A stretch of DNA of 64,000 bases from Scatophagus argus. Taxonomy: Eukaryota > Chordata > Actinopteri > Scatophagidae. A model generated the notes under the pieces. The model was not told the origin of the DNA and did not search any database. It saw nothing but the letters and a program-made list of their open reading frames with translations. Each line of letters begins with the position of its first letter. Position 1 is the stretch's first letter. The stretch is taken from assembly GCF_020382885.2 (NCBI RefSeq), contig NC_058506.1, positions 19,642,818 through 19,706,817 on the forward strand, given 5' to 3'. Position numbers and translations under genes: made by a program. Below, piece by piece: positions 45,901-56,335 of the stretch.

Positions 45901-48900
45901 TTCAATTTTTAGACATCAAGAGATAACAAAACACTTTGAAACATATGCAGTAAGGTCTGCTTCTGCCAACAGGGAAGATGCACTCATGATGCAGTATCCT
46001 TGAGGTTGGGTAAGAGAACCAAGGTGACAAAAATAAGGTTTTGATCTTGTTTTGGCTTTGATCCGCTGCTGAGCTATCTCAATTCTCGACTTCAAATTGA
46101 CTTCAGATGCTCTCAAGGACATTAACCTTGCATAGACTCTTTTCACTCCTTCACTCCTGCGTGTTGCGCTGCAATCTGAATGCTACTCAGGCACCATCTT
46201 TGATTTGAATCAACTGGTAATTCTGAGGTCTGGTAGCTTGTTCGCCCAGATGGTTGACATTAACATCTGTGTACTGTGCAGCGGATCCTCTTTCGTAATC
46301 TCCTTTTTGTTTTAATTGGATACAAGTGTGTGGAGGATGTATTGTTAGTGTGTGTGTGTGTGTGTGTGTGTGCGTGCGCGTGCAGTGTCACTGTGTGGAG
46401 GTTTGCTGCTGGCTTTTTTTCTATTTGCTTTGCTGCTTCTAGATGATCAGAGAATGGCTGCGCTCTCCTCTCGTCTTGCACTTCTCTGTACACACAGTGA
46501 GCTGCACAGGAACTTGGACAGTGACACATTGATCCTTTGGCTCCTTCAGTTTTATTACTTTGGATGGGAATGATGCAAATACTTTAACATTTAAGTGCTG
46601 ACTGTCATCTTTAATAAGATCACAGCGTTATCATAAAATGAGTAGGGCTGTTTCGATACTGGTACCAGTTTGGAAATGTCTTTCTGGTCTATTCACTTTT
46701 ACCTATTTAATTGCAGGAGTTCTTACACCTGTATGCAACTGAACCTTTACTTTACTGTGCAAGTATCCGGTATACATGAAATACAAACATCTGGAGGTGC
46801 CATTATTCATGGTATTTTTAAAAATACTAAGAAATATTTGGTCTGCTAGAAAGAGGATATTGGGATCCTCCTCTCCACTCAATGGAGCCTTTTAGCACCT
46901 ATTTACGTAGTTGTTTTGGTTATCAAACTACCAATTCTAATTAACCTGGCATCCAGCAGAACCTGGGAGATATCTCCAGGGAAATAGCTCCATTAAACCC
47001 ATTGCAGTGGTTGAGAGTTGTTTGAGACCAAAAACAGGCATAAACGATAAATTAACATTTGACTTACATTCATCAGGCATCAATAAGCAGACTCTGGATG
47101 AATGTGTGTCTGCTGGATGGGTCGACAATCAGCTGTTTGCTAATGACTTAATAAGGTGATAAAATGTGAAATGTTTTGTTCGCAGGTTGTTCAGTTTCCT
47201 CCAAGTGGCCAAAAATGTATTAATGCAACGTTAAAGGCTTAGTGCCCTTAGTATTTTGACAGGTTAATAGTTTATTTCCTCATGGTCCACGGGACAGTGG
47301 CTGTTTGTCAGTCTTTGTATCATCTTGTGTGAACACTACAGAAGGGAGCCAAAATGTCGCACAATTTGTCACTGTCCAAATACATAATGTCATTTATTTG
47401 TGCTGTATAGTCACTGGAATGCACTTGACTGTCTCCAATCCTTGTAAGGACCTACTGGGTTTTCTCTATCATTTCCTTTTCCCTGAGGCCTGATTTTTGC
47501 TCTTAAAGTCAGTGTCACCTTTTCTTTGGAATGACATCATTCTGTTGCAGGGGCTCCCGCCTGTTGCGGTAATAAGGTCATTCTCTTGAAAGGCTGACAT
47601 CTTTCTGCTCTGGTAACCCTCAGGAAAACGTTCAGCAGCAGTGATCGATGTTGTTCCTTTCTCACCAGCAAACCACAGTTGAAGAGCAGAGTCGTATCAT
47701 GCAGCTGGAGGAGGAGCTCGGCCACCGGAGAGCCGAGATCGAGAACCTCCAGGCCCAACTGCGAGGCTCTGACACGAACTCGCAAAAAGCCAGCGACAGC
47801 GACGCTGCCCCGGCCTCCGAATCTCAGCCCGAGACCCTCCTCCTGCGCGAGCAGCTCGCATCAGCGGGCCGTGAGCACTTCAAGGAGAGCAGCGAGCTTA
47901 AAGAGAAGTACGAGATGGATTTAGCAACGAGCCAGCAGGAGATAGACTCGCTGAAGGCGGTGGTAGATAACAAGAACCAGGAGATCAGTGAGATGAAACA
48001 GAAAGTCCAACAGGCCACCAAGGAAAACATGGAAATGATGGACACCTGGAAGGTACTCTGCCTGCTCTGTTTAACTCAATACAAACTGTTCAAAAAACTT
48101 CAGAGTTGGGTCATTTCAGTCCTCTCTGAATCAGTCATGAAAGTATATATGCTGAACATGTAGGAGGTTTTAAAGGTAGAGAGAAATATGTTTGGATTAG
48201 AGCTGGGCCATGTGTTAATGTAATATTGTTATATTTCCCAGCCCTGGCGTGGATTAATCTTTCAAATATAACAGTTTCATTGTTCAAATACTCTGTGAGG
48301 ATTATGAGATTCCTACAAAATGTTGCTCATAGCATAAGTGAAAAGAACAAGCATAGAAATCCAGATTTTGGTCCAAGAAAAGGTAGCAAGAATAAGAATG
48401 TTGAACTTAATCAAAACTTCACGTTTCAATGAGGGAGAATTCATTTCTTCTAAATAAACACCCAGTACAATATCAGAATTCTTCTCACTTCCCTCTGCAG
48501 GCCAAATTTGACACTTTAGTAAGCGACCACCAGCGTTCCTTGGAGGAACTGAAGGCCACATTGAGTAGTGATCATGCTACCCCAGCAGGCCAAGAGCAGG
48601 ATGCCCAGGAACTGAGAGCCACTCCGGAGGCCCTGAAGATGGAGCACCAGCTGGAGATGGAGAATCTGAAGGCCAAACATAAGATTGAAGCTGCCATTCT
48701 GACCAAGGAGCGCGAAGACCTCTGCATTCGTCTTCAGGAGCTCAAGGACCAGTTGGCTGAGGGCAGCCAGACGTGGAGGACCGAGGTGGAGGTGAAAAGC
48801 AGCAAGCAGGCCTTGGAGGAGGCTACGGATAAGCTACAGAAGGCGGAGCAGAGGCTGGCGGAGATGGAGAAACTGCAGCTGGAGCAGGACAAAAGCACAG

Positions 48901-51900
48901 GGGAGCTGCGAGAGAGACTGGAGCTGTCAGAGAAGAAGATGAAGGACTACCAGGCTCTGCAGAAGGCCCAGGCAGACAGCCAAGAGGAGATCCGGAAACT
49001 GGAGGAGAAGCTGAGGGTGACGGCGAACCAGCTCCAGGCCATTCAGGCAGACCGCTACACATCCCATGATGCCAATGTGAGTGGAGGAGTGAGGAGAAGT
49101 GATGAGTAACCCATCAGAAATCCACTACCAAACTCAGTATGCTTTCAGTTAACTTCAACAGTTGATCCTTTTTCAGGTGATAGAGGACAATGAAATTTCA
49201 GAAGAGAAGATGAAGCTAAAACAGAACATCGAAGGTATTAATTTCCTTTTATCGTAAAACTAACTACAACTTCATGAAGACATTCGTGTACTCAGCTGCT
49301 CTGTTTTTCTTATATGACCAGATGTTATGCTGCATGTTATCAGTTTGACATTTTAGTAAAGTTGAGTACTAAAAAAAACTTTTGTTTTAGCCTACTACAA
49401 AGCATATTAGTTTGGAAAGACGCAGCCCAGAACTTTTTAGTTTTCCTTGTGCTTAGTCAGGAAATAGTCCAGCACGTAACCCTCTTTAGAACGATTTTAC
49501 TCTAATTAATAAAGCTTTAATTAGCAAGCTCTAGAGAAACATGTTTCCCAAGATATCAACTCTTCTGGTTTTGCAGTAATTAAAATTCTAAATAAATCAG
49601 TAGTGAGACCAGAATGTATTCAGACAGAGTACATCTTAAACATTCTTTGTGCAAGATGCATTCTGTTTTGTATTTCTTTAGAAACCATGGAGAAGTTGTT
49701 GAAGAGGGAAAAAGAGGTCTCGACTCTCGCGTCCCAGGTTGAAGCCCTCAAATCCCAGATGGCAGGTAAATGTCCATTTCCAGAACAAGTCCAGGAGCCA
49801 TCGTCGCCACCGGTTTTTGATGTCTGTGGAGGGATCATGGCTCTTCACACACAGTCACAGTGTTAAGAAAAGTGTTTTGTGCAAACTGTAGGCAGGCAGT
49901 CGCCCTCTAGCAGGTTATGTTCCCCTCACAATAATGAAACAAGGATAAATTTGTTATTGGCTCAAGCATTTCCCGACCATCAGCCGCTTTGGGTTTTGAT
50001 TTGGGGAAGACAAAATGACGTGTTTCTTGTTATATAAACTCGTTATCTGTGTCATATGTAGCTAATGACTGTCATTAGTGTCATTCTGTCTCGTCTGTGC
50101 GGCGCCCTGTGTGTGTCGTGAGGCTTCACTTAATTTCCACCAGTTGTGCTGAGTTCATCTTCACCGTTACATTCTTTGATCATCGCTGCGAAACCTGTCG
50201 ACTGGCTGCCTTCTGAAAGTTCCCTCACATCAAACGGACCCAAACACGCACGTCCTGTAGTTCAAATAATCAAAGTGACACATAAATCGTGAATAATTTC
50301 ACAGGAGTAAAGAACAGCGTGAGACTCAAAGAGGAGGATAGTTAATGGCTCCTCTCTGCTATGTGGTTTTGAGAAAATGACATTTGAACTTTGTGATAAC
50401 TTGAAAACCTCACCGATATGGAGGGCAGAAGAGCTCATATTTATCAGTCTGAATAAGACAAATCGAGGTTTTAGACTGTTTCATATGAAGTTCTCTCTTT
50501 ACAACACAAATTTAGAATTTCATACTAACAAGACTGTAAAGGGCCATCCAATTCCAGAAAGAAGACTATAAATATATGACTTTAAAAATCTTTCTAACTC
50601 AATTCGTCAGTTGATTTTACACCAGTTAGCTTCATGCAGGAGCTCTGATTTGTTGACAGAGCCACATGCAGAATAGCATCCTAAATTTACAGCAAAAACA
50701 TGCTTTTTTTGTCTTTTTTTGCACTTCAGCACTGGAGGGCAAAGTTCGCTCAGGGGAAAGGAAAGCTGAAGCCCTGGCCAAGGAGAAGATGCGTGTGGAG
50801 GCAGAGCTGGAGTCCATGACCAGGAAGTCCCACGATGCCTCTGGGCAGCTGGTCCACATCAGCCAGGAGCTGCTGAAGAAAGAGAGGTATGGAGACGCGG
50901 CTGCATTGACTTTACCATCTGCCTCAGAGCTTACTGGGAACCTGGAGAAATTATCACGCAGATGTGATGCGCTAACGTACATCATATTATCAATTAGTTA
51001 ACAGACAGATGATTGGAACCCACAGGCAATGCACTCAGGAATATTTGAATCATACTGTTTAATTTTGTGATGTTCCATCTGGATAAAACCTATATTGGTT
51101 GTGAGCTTTGCTAGGAGTCACATTATTATCAACAGAATCTATAACAAGAGGTTTTATTCCCCTCTGCTGCCGGTGGTGCAGTAAACAACAGCGCAGTGTA
51201 GTGCAGTCAAGGCACTTTTTGTTTTGCTGTTCTTCTGAGAGTTGCTCCCCTAATTGTACAAGTATCCGCTTGTGTTGCATTTAAAACTAGTTCTCCTTTT
51301 TAAATACTATTTCACTGTGCAGCATAGGTGGCAATGAGGACGCAGACTCTCTTCGGTTTCATTTAAAACTTTGTCTCCCCACAGGGGAAATATGTTGTGT
51401 ACCTATACAGGCTTTGCAGCAGAAGCACACAATAAAATGTGAAAGAGTAATACAAAGAAATTAACTCCATAAACACACTCAGCCAGATAAGATAAGCTCA
51501 GTAGCTGCAGTGGAGAAGATTTCACAGCACTGGACTTCACTCACACTGTATATGTGGGATTACTTATTAATGGCACCTGTTGGGGCGTCCCCTTGGCTTA
51601 TTAGCGGAGTTGCTGACCGTGGGCCTGAGAGAACAATATCAAAATAATTACACCACTAATGTGGCCCCAAATAATATGACAAATTAAAAGTGCTGTTTGA
51701 TAAAGTAAAGAAACTGAGAAATATCTTCAGTTACTGCATGACTCTTTAAAGAAAATACTATGCACGATGTTGGAGATGATAAAAAGTTAAGTGTAAATGT
51801 AGTCCTGATAGCCTGATCAGCCAGCCTCAGGCACGACTCCCCAAATCGCTCTCAATGGTTATGCCAGGACCTTGCATGTATGTGTGTGTGTGTGGTGTGT

Positions 51901-54900
51901 GTGTGTTGTGAGTGAGAGAGAATAGATGAATAAGAGAAAAACTGCACTTACAGTACCTTTCCCACTTCCTGTGCTTTGCTGCTGAATGATACAACGCACC
52001 TCCTGCTGCCCTCATGACAGACCTCAGACATAAACAATAATCTGCTTGAACTGATATACAATAAGAGTTAGACTATGGGGGGTCACATTGCATTTCATTT
52101 TAAAGCAGCATTAATGTTTTTCTTGTCTTCTCTGAGCTGAAAGATACTGAAACGCCCTGCAGGGTTTAATGATAATCCTCTGGGGGTTCGTCACTACAAG
52201 TGACCGCGTTCACATTCACCTACACAAACTCACTTGAACCGCTGTTAATATGAAACTGAAGCTTTGAAACGATGGACTGAGTGTTTCTCCTCGGATTCCT
52301 GTCAGCAGCTGCAGGTAATTATTTCCCCGTGGGTGATAGAGCACCGTGCTGTAGCTGAAAAGGCAGGTTCAGGGACATCCTGTGCAGCTTATTATTTTAT
52401 GCTGGCCCCACCTTTTCGAGGGTCATTACTAACAGCTTTGCACCTACTGCCACTGGTGTTCCGGATGTGAGGCTAAGAGGGTCTTTTCCTCTTGAGTTTA
52501 GAGAGCTGCCAGCAGAGGGAAACACCTCACCTCACAGATTGCATTTAGTTGTTTCTGGCTCACTTTTCACCAGCCTCCCAAATCCATTTTTGGTGCTTAA
52601 GCTCAATCTGTCAAATCTGGCTACATTCAGCAAAGCTCTGATGGCTCAGATCATTATTTAACCATTCAAATGTCAAGAGAAAGTCTTCACAGTTTCATTG
52701 CAGACTTGCAGAGCTTTTTTCTGACGTACTGTAGGAACTGCACATGGTTCTCACTGTTTGAGAACCATGTGTTTTACATTATTGGCTTTCCTTCATTATT
52801 GATGTTTAGGATGTTAGTAACTGCTACAAGGCACTAAAAATGAGTGCTTCTGGCTATAGCGGAATGTTTTGTACCATCACGGCAGCACTTACGTTGTATG
52901 CAATAAAAGTATATACCCTCCAGTGCAAAAAAGAAAATCACTGGGTGTGAGGTATTGTTATTAGACGGGTGCATCATTAGCTTCTGTAATGTCCCTGCTG
53001 CTTTTTCAGTCTGCGACACGCTCTCAGGGAAAGAGATTAAATCATTTCCTTGAGAAAGTCAAATAAACAGTGATACAGTCCAAAAGTCCACAGTTCTGAC
53101 GTGAACACACAGGCTACGAGGAGGAGGAGGAGGAATACATCACCAGTAAGATGGAGGGCATTGCTTCAGTAACAAAGTCAAACGATAAAGAAACATTTTG
53201 ACTTTCCTTGAACCTGCATTAACTGACTTTTTGTCAACCATGACATGTAAACTTGACACGGTGAAACAGATGGTTATTTAAACATCATGAAACTCTTTCA
53301 CATCCCACATTTGATGCATTGTTAATATATAAATATTGATTACAACAGCCTGACAAGTTACACAGTAAAGAAAATTGGGGCCAGAGGGACTTCTCACAAT
53401 GAAAGAAATCATGCTCTCATGTGTGAGGTGCACAAATGAATATGCAGCACTTTAAGGAAGGGCAGATGTGAAGCTAGCTAACCTCTCTGGGTAACAGATG
53501 GAGTCATCTTCACATAAAAAACTGTGGCCCAGTGTTACATGTGGTTCACTGATTTTAGCATGCAGGCAAACAGCCAAATCCTGGTTCATGCCAAAATGCA
53601 CAGACAGTGTGACTACTGCGATGGGGCAACCAGGCAGCTTGGCATGTAAACAGATGAGGCCGCCTCCGCAATCCCCACTGGCCAGAGTAGCTAACCTTCA
53701 CATACTGAGCTGGTAAGCCTTTAGATGATAATGAACTTGAGATGTGTGGATTCTGTAATCTCTGACAATAAAATTGCTTCTTTCTCATTAATGCACTTTG
53801 GGGCAGTCAGGTTATGCAGGCTCAAAAGACAGTTGTGGAAAATTGGTTCCATTTTTGTCAATGTTACCAAACACTCAAGATTTGGTTGGTGGTATTCCTG
53901 TCTTTATTTATTCTTATTTAATTCCAGGAGTTTGAACGAACTGAGAGTGTTGCTCCTGGAGTCACATCGCCATTCACGGGACATGGAGAAAGACCTGAAC
54001 CGAGAAACACACAAGGCCGAGTGGAGGGTGAAGGAGCAGAAGCTTCAGGATGACATCAAGAGCCTGCGAGAAAAGCTGCTCCTACTGGTGAGAAGACACT
54101 TAGCACATAGTGTTGGCAGTGTCTCCCGCAGAAATCTCAAAGAGAGATTTTAGTCAAGAAATCACATGAGATGTGCAAAGAAGAGAATGTTCAAATCTTA
54201 CGGGGCTTAAAATTAATAATAATGCAACTTAACCCAACCTGCCAGGTAACTCCGCACGTATAACTCAAAACGCATATCGCTTGTTTAACATTTGTAGTCT
54301 CTAAACCTCGAAGCAGCAGGGACTGGCGTTTACCTTCCTGTCTCGTGTGTGTTTTAGGGTCGGGAACGGTCTTCACCTGACCACCGGCGCTACTCCATGC
54401 TGGACCCCTCGGCCCTGGACTCAGAGGTGACCCGCCTCCGCCAGCGGCTGCTCAGCACCGAGGACGCCCTGAGGAACGCCTTGGACCACAACCAGCAAGT
54501 TGACCAGCTGGTCCAGGCCATGCGAGGGCATCCGGATAAAAGCCTGGTAAAACTGTGAAGAAGTCTTACTTTCATCGATTCACCTCACAGAAGCACGAAA
54601 ATTATTTTACGGTCAGGGAGCTGAGGAGGAAGTGATCAGATCAGGAAGAAATGGCGACATGATATATGTAGATATGGAAGAACGAAGATAAGGGGTGTTA
54701 ATGTTAGCTTTAAAGGATTTAAATATTGTACAGTATAAGACACATGTGCAGTGCTGCGTGTAATCTACAGAGAGGAAGGAATTTTGAGGTATGCTGTAGA
54801 TCAGAGGCAATTGTAATTCATGAAAAAAACACGTCAGCTAGCATAGCTTAGCGCAAAGATACCTTCAAAGCTCAAGCTGTTTTCCTGTACAGACACAAGA

Positions 54901-55091
54901 GTTGAGGGCTGCACTGTTTTTCAGGCGCACGGTGCAAATTCAGCCAATGGAATTCATCATCAGGAGTCGGACAGCCCTCAAGATGTTGGTATTCTTTCAC
55001 TTTCTTTTGAACCATTCTGGATGTGGTGGTAATTATCGATGTCTCTCAGCACTAAGACATCCTGTTCTTGGCTTTACAGGAACAACACTGA
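27735..55091 (+). CDS. clip2: CLIP2 (CLIP-115), cytoplasmic linker protein
   Basis: A microtubule plus-end-tracking protein, enriched in brain in mammals. Its CAP-Gly domains bind EEY/F tails of tubulin and EB proteins. Seventeen coding exons with consistent phase give about 1035 residues (human about 1046): 27735-27849, 35237-35742, 39445-39569, 40310-40523, 42706-42903, 42999-43102, 43184-43244, 44339-44443, 47669-48052, 48501-49076, 49177-49234, 49682-49765, 50730-50886, 53928-54087, 54358-54546, 54925-54984 and 55080-55091. CAP-Gly 1 is at about 63-129 (GKNDG 100-104), CAP-Gly 2 at about 198-265 (GKNDG 239-243). A Ser-rich linker and a coiled coil from about 330 to 1000 follow. There is no C-terminal CCHC zinc knuckle, which separates it from CLIP1. 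The opening '[20 protein letters not shown]' is the CLIP2 form. The last intron is uncertain (see findings). Confidence 0.93.
27956..27987. repeat. (CA)n microsatellite in clip2 intron
   Basis: About 16 AC/CA units about 105 bases downstream of coding exon 1. Confidence 0.93.
29639..29689. repeat. (TTCC)n tetranucleotide repeat
   Basis: About 12 imperfect TTCC units within a clip2 intron. Confidence 0.85.
32973..33000. repeat. (GT)n microsatellite
   Basis: GT dinucleotide run. A G-rich stretch (gggggataattggggggagg) follows at about 33020-33060. Confidence 0.9.
34695..34719. repeat. (CA)n microsatellite
   Basis: About 12 AC units in the same clip2 intron. Confidence 0.9.
35237..35742 (+). 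CDS. clip2: clip2 coding exon 2 (CAP-Gly 1)
   Basis: Acceptor gtctccag; donor gtgagt. It encodes CAP-Gly 1, with 'FAPGQWAGV' and GKNDG, then the linker with '[20 protein letters not shown]', and the opening strand of CAP-Gly 2. The motif reads [10 protein letters not shown], where human CLIP2 has LDDPVGKNDG. Confidence 0.95.
37423..37512 (+). repeat. Dispersed repeat fragment
   Basis: Contains 'acaaaacttcatggcaatcc', which recurs in reverse orientation near 63402-63424. This sequence is familiar from many teleost genomes; I do not assign a family. Confidence 0.6.
38601..38637. other. Perfect hairpin in clip2 intron
   Basis: Arms ATGTCTTTCACACATGG (38601-38617) and CCATGTGTGAAAGACAT (38621-38637) are perfect reverse complements with a 3-base loop (tcg). 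Confidence 0.9.
39318..39343 (+). repeat. Poly-C run (26 bases)
   Basis: Uninterrupted run of 26 C in the clip2 intron, about 100 bases before the CAP-Gly 2 exon. A shorter C-rich stretch lies at about 39777-39800. The exact length may be affected by sequencing. Confidence 0.9.
39445..39569 (+). CDS. clip2: clip2 coding exon 3 (CAP-Gly 2)
   Basis: Acceptor ctgtag; donor gtatgc. It encodes the core of CAP-Gly 2, including '[20 protein letters not shown]' and KNDG. Confidence 0.95.
40310..40523 (+). CDS. clip2: clip2 coding exon 4
   Basis: Acceptor ccatcag; donor gtaaga. It finishes CAP-Gly 2 ('[17 protein letters not shown]') and encodes the Ser-rich basic stretch '[20 protein letters not shown]'. 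Confidence 0.95.
40581..40715. mobile_element. Short inverted-repeat (MITE-like) element
   Basis: Perfect 12-base terminal inverted repeats, TTTAAAGGAATA (40581-40592) and TATTCCTTTAAA (40704-40715). Subterminal ttgggaaat and atttccca are also complementary. The interior has 'agttagatgagaagatcgat', a sequence familiar from a very abundant teleost repeat. At 135 bp it is shorter than full copies and appears internally deleted. Parts of the same family seem present at about 35900-36000 and 39350-39385 (ctaagctaagctaaccggct). Confidence 0.75.
42706..42903 (+). CDS. clip2: clip2 coding exon 5
   Basis: Acceptor ctcctcag; donor gtgtga. It begins the coiled coil: '[20 protein letters not shown]' and the following block are nearly identical to mammalian CLIP1 and CLIP2. 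Confidence 0.95.
42999..43102 (+). CDS. clip2: clip2 coding exon 6
   Basis: Acceptor ctccacag; donor gtgagt. Coiled-coil segment ending '[11 protein letters not shown]'. Confidence 0.93.
43184..43244 (+). CDS. clip2: clip2 coding exon 7
   Basis: Acceptor gtgtgcag; donor gtattt. It encodes '[20 protein letters not shown]', a block invariant between CLIP1 and CLIP2. Confidence 0.95.
43245..44338 (+). other. clip2 intron after exon 7
   Basis: No coding sequence or clear repeat recognised. The 3' end is strongly pyrimidine-rich before the exon 8 acceptor. Confidence 0.7.
44339..44443 (+). CDS. clip2: clip2 coding exon 8
   Basis: Acceptor tctctgtag; donor gtaaag. It encodes '[17 protein letters not shown]' and continues the coiled coil. 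Confidence 0.94.
45338..45379 (+). repeat. Perfect 21-base tandem duplication
   Basis: A 21-base unit starting gtcaggagtggcccctgatt is present twice with no mismatch (45338-45358, 45359-45379). It suggests a recent slippage or duplication. Confidence 0.95.
46348..46372. repeat. (GT)n microsatellite
   Basis: About 12 GT units followed by a short gcgtgcgcgtgc stretch. Confidence 0.9.
47669..48052 (+). CDS. clip2: clip2 coding exon 9
   Basis: Acceptor ctcaccag; donor gtactc. 128 codons of coiled coil, interrupted by a polar stretch (about '[19 protein letters not shown]') where human has a Pro-rich break. Ends '[11 protein letters not shown]'. Confidence 0.94.
48053..48500 (+). other. clip2 intron after exon 9
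   Basis: AT-rich intron of about 450 bases; nothing notable seen. Confidence 0.7.
48501..49076 (+). CDS. clip2: clip2 coding exon 10 (largest)
   Basis: Acceptor ccctctgcag; donor gtgagt. 192 codons of uninterrupted coiled coil with '[14 protein letters not shown]', matching CLIP2. Confidence 0.95.
49177..49234 (+). CDS. clip2: clip2 coding exon 11
   Basis: Acceptor tttttcag; donor gtatta. It encodes '[19 protein letters not shown]', corresponding to human 'IESNDISEETIRTKETVE'. Confidence 0.9.
49235..50729 (+). other. clip2 introns after exons 11 and 12
   Basis: The introns at 49235-49681 and 49766-50729 hold nothing I recognise. Confidence 0.65.
49682..49765 (+). CDS. clip2: clip2 coding exon 12
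   Basis: Acceptor tttctttag; donor gtaaat. It encodes '[20 protein letters not shown]'. Confidence 0.92.
50730..50886 (+). CDS. clip2: clip2 coding exon 13
   Basis: Acceptor cacttcag; donor gtatgg. It encodes '[20 protein letters not shown]', very close to mammalian CLIP2. Confidence 0.94.
50887..53927 (+). other. clip2 intron after exon 13 (3.0 kb)
   Basis: No gene inside. It has a perfect hairpin at 52741-52771 and a GAG-rich stretch at about 53119-53134. Confidence 0.7.
52741..52771. other. Perfect hairpin in clip2 intron
   Basis: Arms CACATGGTTCTCA (52741-52753) and TGAGAACCATGTG (52759-52771) with a 5-base loop (ctgtt). Confidence 0.9.
53928..54087 (+). CDS. clip2: clip2 coding exon 14
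   Basis: Acceptor aattccag; donor gtgaga. It encodes '[20 protein letters not shown]' and '[20 protein letters not shown]'. Confidence 0.94.
54358..54546 (+). CDS. clip2: clip2 coding exon 15
   Basis: Acceptor gttttag; donor gtaaaa. It encodes '[14 protein letters not shown]' and '[20 protein letters not shown]', matching the C-terminal part of CLIP2. Confidence 0.94.
54925..54984 (+). CDS. clip2: clip2 coding exon 16
   Basis: Acceptor gtttttcag. It encodes '[19 protein letters not shown]', parallel to the human tail '..GSANGIHQQD'. The donor at its end (gttggt) is weak; the 3' boundary is uncertain. Confidence 0.75.
55080..55091 (+). CDS. clip2: clip2 terminal coding exon (E Q H stop), tentative
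   Basis: After acceptor ctttacag, phase 0 gives GAA CAA CAC TGA, so the protein would end ..QDEQH. This resembles the human end ..EDKH. Alternatives are discussed in the findings. Confidence 0.5.
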   Translation, partial: EQH

Positions 55092-56335
55092 TGCGAGCAG
55101 GAGAGATTAGACCGACCTGGGACGTGCAGAGGCACATCCAAAAGAAAAGCTCGTCCGACTTTTCCCCTGCTCCTGTGACGGACACCCGAAGAACATTTCA
55201 GTATACAGTTAATACCAAAACAGCGAATCTTTATCTCAAGTGAATTTATGTGTTTGTTGCAGAAAGCACCTATTAGCCAATCATGAAGACCGCTTAAAGT
55301 ACTATAAAATATACGGACACGAAGAGATATTATTGGTACAACTCCTGAGAACGTTTGATGCTTTACAGTAGTTAGTTTGAATCTACAAGTTGCTGGGAAC
55401 TCTTGAGACAATTCTGAATTTTGATCCGGGAGGCAAAACGGCTGAAGGACAACGATGTGAAGAAGTGAAGAATTGGGTCCCAGTCATCTTTGTTTCTTTT
55501 ATTTATTACTTTTAATTTGTTCCTCAGCCTTGTAATAATCCTCTTTGGTTGAGCTGTCATGGCCAGTGATAACTCAGAGCAGCTCGTAAAGGACGACACC
55601 AGTATTTTTTGTCGGGGGAGTTTGGCTCATTTGTCACCTTAATACCTGATGAGAGAATTGGTAGTGGACTCATTACAATTGGCTGTGTCCAGTGTTCACG
55701 CTCCAGCCTTATGTAGTCCACAGTACCATAAGTAATCTGGGGCAACTGGTGTTATTGGAAGTATTAAAAAGAACCTTTAAAGTAATAATGCAGTCAGTCT
55801 GCAGGGAATTTCTTCAAATTTAGCACAAATGTCCACTTGGTCTCCAGGATGAGCTGATTAGAATTTGATGATCAAAGGTCACTGTGAGCTCACAAAACCT
55901 TTTTTTTTGGCACAATGAAAAAGTTCATGCGCAGATTATGACAAAATCTCACACAAATGTCTAATAGGATGAAATTAAACTTCGCTGTGACATCGTGATA
56001 TTTTCAGTCCGTTATTCAACAGCAGAACTCAGGAACAGTAGGGCAGAACTGTGACCAGATTTCACGTCAGGTCAGACACTGAACCGGTGACTCTAGTCTT
56101 GGGTGTCCAACTTGAAACTATGCTGATCATATAGTCTGATCGTCCGCTTCATACACGTCAATATAGTGATAACTTCCATTTTGCCAAGAACTGCACTTGT
56201 TACTTTTATTAAATTCCTTCAAAATCTACTTCAGCATATACTGTATGAGTCTGATGTCTTAATCATTTATGAAGTCAGTTGTTGCGCTTATACTATAACT
56301 TACGTTATAGTACTCTTGAAGTATCCAAAATAAAG
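55092..56335 (+). other. clip2 3' untranslated region, inferred
   Basis: Between the proposed stop and the AATAAA at 56329-56334 there is no coding signal. The length is inferred from the position of that signal. Confidence 0.45.
56329..56334 (+). terminator. clip2 polyadenylation signal (candidate)
   Basis: Canonical AATAAA about 1.24 kb after the proposed stop, followed by a T-rich stretch and TTGCATTAC. Confidence 0.5.

Larger units (their letters stand above)
44444..47668 (+). other. clip2 intron after exon 8 (3.2 kb)
   Basis: No gene recognised. It contains a perfect 21-base tandem duplication at 45338-45379 and a (GT)n run at 46348-46372. A 91-codon frame at 45046-45321 has a GAG-repeat poly-Glu stretch and no recognisable homology. 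Confidence 0.7.

Noticed and set aside
27735..55091. CLIP1 instead of CLIP2
   Set aside because: The N-terminus matches CLIP2 ([10 protein letters not shown]), the length is about 1035, and the tail ends in the SANGIH block with no CCHC zinc knuckles.
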